Source of the DNA: an uncultured Oscillospiraceae bacterium
Lineage (GTDB): Bacteria; Bacillota_A; Clostridia; Oscillospirales; Oscillospiraceae
DNA length: 9,022 bases
Direction: 5' to 3'
Assembly (NCBI GenBank): GCA_934561335.1
Contig: CAKTGD010000062.1
Location: forward strand, 1-9,022
Shown one piece after another: positions 6,541 to 9,022 of this stretch (its first letter is position 1; the number at the start of each line of letters is the position of its first letter). The notes under the pieces are model-generated. The model ran no database searches, was not told the origin of the DNA, and worked only from the letters and a program-made list of their open reading frames with translations. A program made the position numbers and the translations under genes.

Positions 6541-6580
6541 GATACGCCCTGCCGCAATTGCGGCAGGGCGTATCGCATTT
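6541..6580 (+). terminator. Perfect palindrome terminator of the small membrane protein gene
   Basis: Positions 6541-6557 and 6558-6574 are exact inverted complements (17-bp arms, no spacer, so an AATT tetraloop in practice). A GCATTTTCC tail follows. It begins 16 nt after the stop at 6524. The stem is GC-rich with 34 nt of perfect symmetry. On the minus strand no T-run follows, so it is oriented to the plus strand. Confidence 0.85.
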
Positions 6581-6629
6581 TCCAGAAAACACCAATAATC
6601 CACCAAAAATCGGCCGCAATGGTTACGGG

Positions 6630-6683
6630 TTTACAAAAAAGTTACATTCATTTCAAGATTTTTTCAAATTTATACGGTATGCT
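6630..6683 (+). promoter_or_regulatory. Candidate promoter with 11-bp-period repeats in a gene-free stretch
   Basis: TTTACA (6630), GTTACA (6641), TTTCAA (6651) and TTTCAA (6662) are spaced 11, 10 and 11 bp. The last ends 10 bp before TATGCT (6678-6683), a usable -10 with no consensus -35. This layout, direct repeats standing where the -35 should be, resembles Pho-box-type promoters of OmpR/PhoB-family activators. No ORF with a ribosome binding site follows on the plus strand; a terminator does, at 6765-6791. Confidence 0.3.
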
Positions 6684-6689
6684 TGAAAG

Positions 6690-6791
6690 CAAGTCAGGCA
6701 GGCAAGCAGACGATTTTGAATTTTCTTTACTTTTTCCCTCTCTTTTTCATTTTTGCAGCGGAAGGCGCACCGGAAGAACGGTGCGCTTTTT
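6690..6791 (+). ncRNA. Candidate small RNA ending at an orphan terminator
   Basis: A transcript from the candidate -10 at 6678-6683 would start near 6690 and stop at the hairpin-plus-T5 terminator ending at 6791, giving about 100 nt. It contains a small CTTG/CAAG hairpin and a pyrimidine-rich single-stranded stretch (about 6720-6755) with CCCTCTC that could pair with purine-rich ribosome binding sites. There is no start codon with a Shine-Dalgarno, and the only frame running through does not stop at the terminator. This is inference from signals alone. Confidence 0.25.
6765..6791 (+). terminator. Intrinsic terminator on the plus strand, no assigned gene
   Basis: GCGCACCG (6765-6772) and CGGTGCGC (6779-6786) make a perfect 8-bp GC-rich stem with a GAAGAA loop, followed by TTTTT (6787-6791). 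On the minus strand the hairpin lies 9 nt after the spoIIR stop but is followed by CTTCCGC, not Ts, so it fits the plus strand much better. It may stabilise the 3' end of spoIIR RNA as a secondary role. Confidence 0.75.
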
Positions 6792-6795
6792 GCGT

Positions 6796-7413
6796 TTACC
6801 GCTTTCCCAGATACTGCCGCAGCCGCTCCCACAGCTCCACCGAGCGAAAGCGCAGCACATAGCCGGTATTTTCCTCGGTGATGAGGCTTACATCCTCGCC
6901 GGAGAGTCCGGCGGCGATGGCCGTGCGCGGCATATCCGCAACTGCGGCGGTACACAGCGGCGGATACACCACGCACCACCAGTTCTCTCCTGCCCCCTCG
7001 CCGATCACCAGGCGCAAGGCCATGTATTCCCCGGCGGGCAGGGAAAACCCATCATACTCCTTCAGGGGGAACTCCGCCTTGGCCAGCTGCGCCGTCACGG
7101 CATAGTCATAGCCCTGCGCCATAATCTCGTGCCGGGCAACGGTTTCGATGCGGTCCAGCGCCCCTTGAAGCCGCGCCTGCGCCTCCTCCATATCGGCAGA
7201 CTGCTGCAAAACGGCGGTTGCGAAGTCCAGCACCTTATCCCGTACCTCCAGCTTCAGCGCCTGATCGGCGGCGCTGTCGGAGTTGGCGATCACGTGCAGG
7301 CGGATCATCTTTTGCGCCAAAGCGTCCTGACGCTGCATGGCCCACGCGCCCCACAGCATGGCGGCGCACAATCCCAACAGCAGCGCCAGCTCCCATTTTT
7401 TCCATCGTTTCAT
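6796..7413 (-). CDS. spoIIR: Stage II sporulation protein R
   Basis: A 205-residue secreted sporulation signal. In Bacillus subtilis SpoIIR is made in the forespore under sigma-F, is exported, and activates the SpoIIGA protease that processes pro-sigma-E in the mother cell. Evidence: a basic N terminus followed by a hydrophobic signal/anchor (residues about 8-25), the family hallmark IRLHVIANSDSAADQALKLE (37-56) followed by VRD, FPLKEYDGFSLPAGEYMALR (115-134), and GENWWCVVYPPLC (142-154). The ATG at 7413 has an AAGGAC ribosome binding site (7424-7429) with 10-nt spacing, and this site lies inside a long hairpin. It follows the ispE fusion by 58 bp on the same strand. A sigma-F-like promoter overlaps the end of ispE. 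Its presence marks the organism as a spore former or a recent descendant of one. Confidence 0.95.
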   Translation of the reverse strand: MKRWKKWELALLLGLCAAMLWGAWAMQRQDALAQKMIRLHVIANSDSAADQALKLEVRDKVLDFATAVLQQSADMEEAQARLQGALDRIETVARHEIMAQGYDYAVTAQLAKAEFPLKEYDGFSLPAGEYMALRLVIGEGAGENWWCVVYPPLCTAAVADMPRTAIAAGLSGEDVSLITEENTGYVLRFRSVELWERLRQYLGKR

Positions 7414-7417
7414 AAGT

Positions 7418-7463
7418 AAAACCGTCCTTATTGCAGGAATTTTCCTACAATATGGACGGTTTT
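7418..7463 (-). promoter_or_regulatory. Long hairpin burying the spoIIR ribosome binding site; also terminator-like
   Basis: Positions 7418-7439 and 7442-7463 pair over 20 of 22 positions (mismatches 7428/7453 and 7434/7447). The outer ends are AAAACCGTCC and GGACGGTTTT. In minus-strand RNA, the spoIIR Shine-Dalgarno AAGGAC (7424-7429) is in the downstream arm, and the stem ends only 4 nt before the ATG. The short U4 tail gives it a terminator look for ispE in this direction. Confidence 0.7.
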
Positions 7464-7477
7464 CTCACATATTATAC
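7448..7477 (-). promoter_or_regulatory. Sigma-F-like promoter of spoIIR
   Basis: On the minus strand GTATA (7473-7477) and, after 15 bp, GTCCATATTG (7448-7457) match the B. subtilis sigma-F pattern (GYATA, 15 bp, GGnnAnAnTr) except for the second G of the -10. The -35 overlaps the last codons of ispE. A start near 7441 would give a leader of about 28 nt that lacks the upstream arm of the hairpin at 7418-7463. The assignment relies on spoIIR being a known sigma-F target in Bacillus. Confidence 0.5.
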
Positions 7478-8593
7478 CTTTGAAACACAAAATGTCTGCG
7501 GGAAGTCCTCTTTCAGCAGACTGGCGGCCAGCTCTGCTTCCTCCTGACGGCGAAACAGGCCGAATACCGCGCTGCCGCTGCCGGTCATCTGGGCGTTCAG
7601 GGCCCCCTGCTGCCGCAGCGCCTTCACAATGGCCGGTACCGCGCTGCCCTCCGGCAGCACCTGCTGGAAATCGTTGCACAGCCCCGCCGCGATCCGGGAC
7701 AGATCCCCGTTTTTCAGCCCCTCCGGCACCATCTGGCTGCCGCTTCCGCCGCGGTGCGGCGCGTTGTCGATAGCGGCGTACATGGCGGCGGTGGAGTGGC
7801 TCTCCTCCGGCTTGACGATCACCAGCCAGCAAGACGGCATATCCGGCAGGGCTTCCAGCCTTTCGCCTCGGCCTGTGGCCAGTGCCGTGCCGCCCCGGAT
7901 AAAAAACGGTACGTCGCTGCCCAGCTTCTCCGCCATTTTCTCCAGCTGAGCATCGGTCATGTCCGGTGCATACAGCGTCCGCAGCCCCCGCAGCACCGCC
8001 GCCGCATCGCTGCTGCCGCCGCCCAGCCCCGCCTGCATGGGGATACATTTTTGCAGCCTGATGGTGACGAAATCCTTCTTCGGCCCGAACTCCTCAAAAA
8101 ATACACGCAGCGCCTTCATGCACAGGTTGTCTCCCGACCGCTCTGTTACCGGCGGCTCACACACCAGCTTGTCCCAAGGCCCGGCATTTCGATCCAGTAT
8201 CACGCTGTCACACAGGGCGGCACACGTCATCACCGTTTCCACCTCATGATAGCCGTCAGGTCGCTTTTCCCCCACGGCTAAGGTGAGGTTCACCTTAGCC
8301 GGAGCCGCCTCCTCTACATGGCGCGGCAGCGGCTCCTCATCCAGCGGCTCGCCGCAGCCGGGGCAGTAGCCATCCCGCAGCAGGGATACCCTGCCGAGAT
8401 TCCGTCCGCAGTGAGGGCACCGGTCAAAGAAAAGCGCCGTCACGATAAAAATCGCCAGACATGCAAGCAGTGCCGCGCCGGCAAAGCTTTTCGATTCCAG
8501 CATTGCGGCCATAAGCAAGGATAGCATCATCAGCACGATGGCGGTGATCTCGATGATGCGTGCCGTTTTGAAGTTGATCAGGGGCTTCTTCAT
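7472..8593 (-). CDS. ispE: 4-diphosphocytidyl-2-C-methyl-D-erythritol kinase fused to an N-terminal membrane/zinc-ribbon domain
   Basis: A 373-residue reading frame of two parts. Residues about 95-373 are a complete IspE, the ATP-dependent GHMP kinase of the non-mevalonate isoprenoid pathway: PAKVNLTL with catalytic Lys100, RPDGYHEVETVM (111-122), the GHMP loop PMQAGLGGGSSDAA (185-198), LGSDVPFF with catalytic Asp227, and MTGSGSAVFGLF near the C terminus. Residues 1-94 are foreign to IspE: two hydrophobic helices (about 13-32 and 37-56), then a zinc ribbon with CPHCG (59-63) and CPGCG (77-81), and a short linker. The start at 8593 has AGGAGG (8602-8607), 8 nt away. No ATG, GTG or TTG lies in frame between Cys80 and Lys100. 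An out-of-frame ATG at 8317-8319 makes a single-base frameshift joining two overlapping genes a real alternative. spoIIR follows. Confidence 0.88.
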   Translation of the reverse strand: MKKPLINFKTARIIEITAIVLMMLSLLMAAMLESKSFAGAALLACLAIFIVTALFFDRCPHCGRNLGRVSLLRDGYCPGCGEPLDEEPLPRHVEEAAPAKVNLTLAVGEKRPDGYHEVETVMTCAALCDSVILDRNAGPWDKLVCEPPVTERSGDNLCMKALRVFFEEFGPKKDFVTIRLQKCIPMQAGLGGGSSDAAAVLRGLRTLYAPDMTDAQLEKMAEKLGSDVPFFIRGGTALATGRGERLEALPDMPSCWLVIVKPEESHSTAAMYAAIDNAPHRGGSGSQMVPEGLKNGDLSRIAAGLCNDFQQVLPEGSAVPAIVKALRQQGALNAQMTGSGSAVFGLFRRQEEAELAASLLKEDFPQTFCVSKV

Positions 8594-8607
8594 ATAGGTT
8601 TCCTCCT

Positions 8608-8639
8608 GACAAAAAAGCGCCCTGCGGCGCTTTTTTGTC
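8608..8639. terminator. Terminator after the DUF1015 gene, flush with the ispE ribosome binding site
   Basis: GACAAAAAAGCGCC (8608-8621) and GGCGCTTTTTTGTC (8626-8639) form a perfect 14-bp stem around a CTGC loop. The A6/T6 outer arms make it bidirectional. On the minus strand it follows the DUF1015 stop (8654) by 14 nt and ends one base before the AGGAGG of the ispE fusion gene (8602-8607). No clear promoter fits between it and ispE. Confidence 0.88.
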
Positions 8640-8653
8640 TGTTCGATTGTTGC

Positions 8654-9022
8654 TTACTTGACGATCTTACGAGCCTCGATGTAATAGCGCTTGTCCTGCG
8701 CGTGGCCCATGGAGAAGGTCTTGCGGGGCAGCACGCCATCAGCCATGACGGTCTTGAACAGCTGCTCCTTGCCCATGGCGGGCAGCAGGAAGCCCATGTT
8801 GCCGGGCTTGGAGCCCAGCTCGCGGGTCACATCGTCGCCGTGGATATAGTCCACCTCGCCGCCGTTCTCCTTCAGGTACGGATCGATGACGCCCTGCAGG
8901 GTACCCACCGCCAGCTGCACCTTGGGATCGGGGACGGTGATGAAGTGGCTCTCGCCATTCCACACGAACTCGATGGTGTGGCCGTCGCCCTTGCCCTCGT
9001 AGGCGTTGGGATAGGCGGCGCG
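8654..9022 (-). CDS. DUF1015 family protein, C-terminal part (runs off right edge)
   Basis: The last 122 codons plus stop of a longer gene; the frame is open to the window edge. The C-terminal segment resembles the clostridial DUF1015 (COG4198) pattern: VDYIHGDDVTRELGSKPGNM, GFLLPAMGKEQLF, and the end PRKTFSMGHAQDKRYYIEAR. DUF1015 proteins are soluble, usually a little over 400 residues, and have no settled biochemical function, so none is proposed here. It is upstream of ispE on the same strand, with a terminator between them. Codon usage is strongly G/C-ending, as in neighbouring genes. The family call comes from remembered motifs. Confidence 0.75.
   Translation of the reverse strand, partial: RAAYPNAYEGKGDGHTIEFVWNGESHFITVPDPKVQLAVGTLQGVIDPYLKENGGEVDYIHGDDVTRELGSKPGNMGFLLPAMGKEQLFKTVMADGVLPRKTFSMGHAQDKRYYIEARKIVK

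Noticed and set aside
6765..6786. Hairpin as the main terminator of spoIIR
   Set aside because: In the minus direction it is followed by CTTCCGC rather than a T-run; its T5 tail is on the plus strand.
6481..7419. Plus-strand open frame of 312 codons across spoIIR
   Set aside because: It runs through two intrinsic terminators and is antisense to spoIIR; its start overlaps the small membrane protein gene without a ribosome binding site.
1..9022. CRISPR arrays, insertion sequences, tRNA genes or phage modules
   Set aside because: No regularly spaced long repeats, transposase motifs, terminal inverted repeats or tRNA-like cloverleafs were found on reading both strands; all large inverted repeats sit at gene ends and behave as terminators or leaders.

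Overview
The window looks like a chromosomal core segment from a spore-forming, moderately GC-rich member of the Clostridia; an Oscillospiraceae-like gut Firmicute is my best guess. This rests on strong AGGAGG-type ribosome binding sites, sigma-A promoters with 17-bp spacing, short U-tailed hairpin terminators, a SpoIIR gene, a clostridial-type tmRNA 5' end and an AzgA-type purine permease. I see no phage, IS, CRISPR or integrase signal.

Layout. (a) 1-1227, minus strand: a quality-control cluster of smpB, a small cyclophilin and the 5' end of ssrA (tmRNA), which runs off the left edge. A good promoter precedes smpB and none is evident in front of ssrA. (b) 1291-1965, plus: a DivIVA-like coiled-coil protein, divergent from smpB. 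(c) 1961-2013: a perfect 24-bp bidirectional terminator shared with the convergent asnA. (d) 2011-4481, minus: asnA, then a separately promoted class I/II aminotransferase with its own terminator. (e) 4623-6212, plus: a purine permease with promoter and terminator. (f) 6217-6580, plus: a 59-residue two-helix membrane protein, preceded by three helically phased repeats and closed by a 34-bp perfect palindrome terminator. (g) 6581-6795: no gene, but a candidate promoter and an orphan plus-strand terminator that could bound a small RNA. (h) 6796-9022, minus: spoIIR, an IspE fused to an N-terminal membrane/zinc-ribbon domain, and the C-terminal part of a DUF1015 protein running off the right edge.

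The genes are mostly housekeeping: trans-translation rescue (SmpB and tmRNA), peptidyl-prolyl isomerisation, asparagine synthesis and transamination, purine uptake, isoprenoid precursor synthesis and sporulation signalling. The points most worth a second look are the fused IspE, which could be a true fusion or a single-base frameshift joining two overlapping genes, and the spoIIR leader, where a hairpin would bury the ribosome binding site in read-through RNA but not in RNA starting at a sigma-F-like promoter located inside it.
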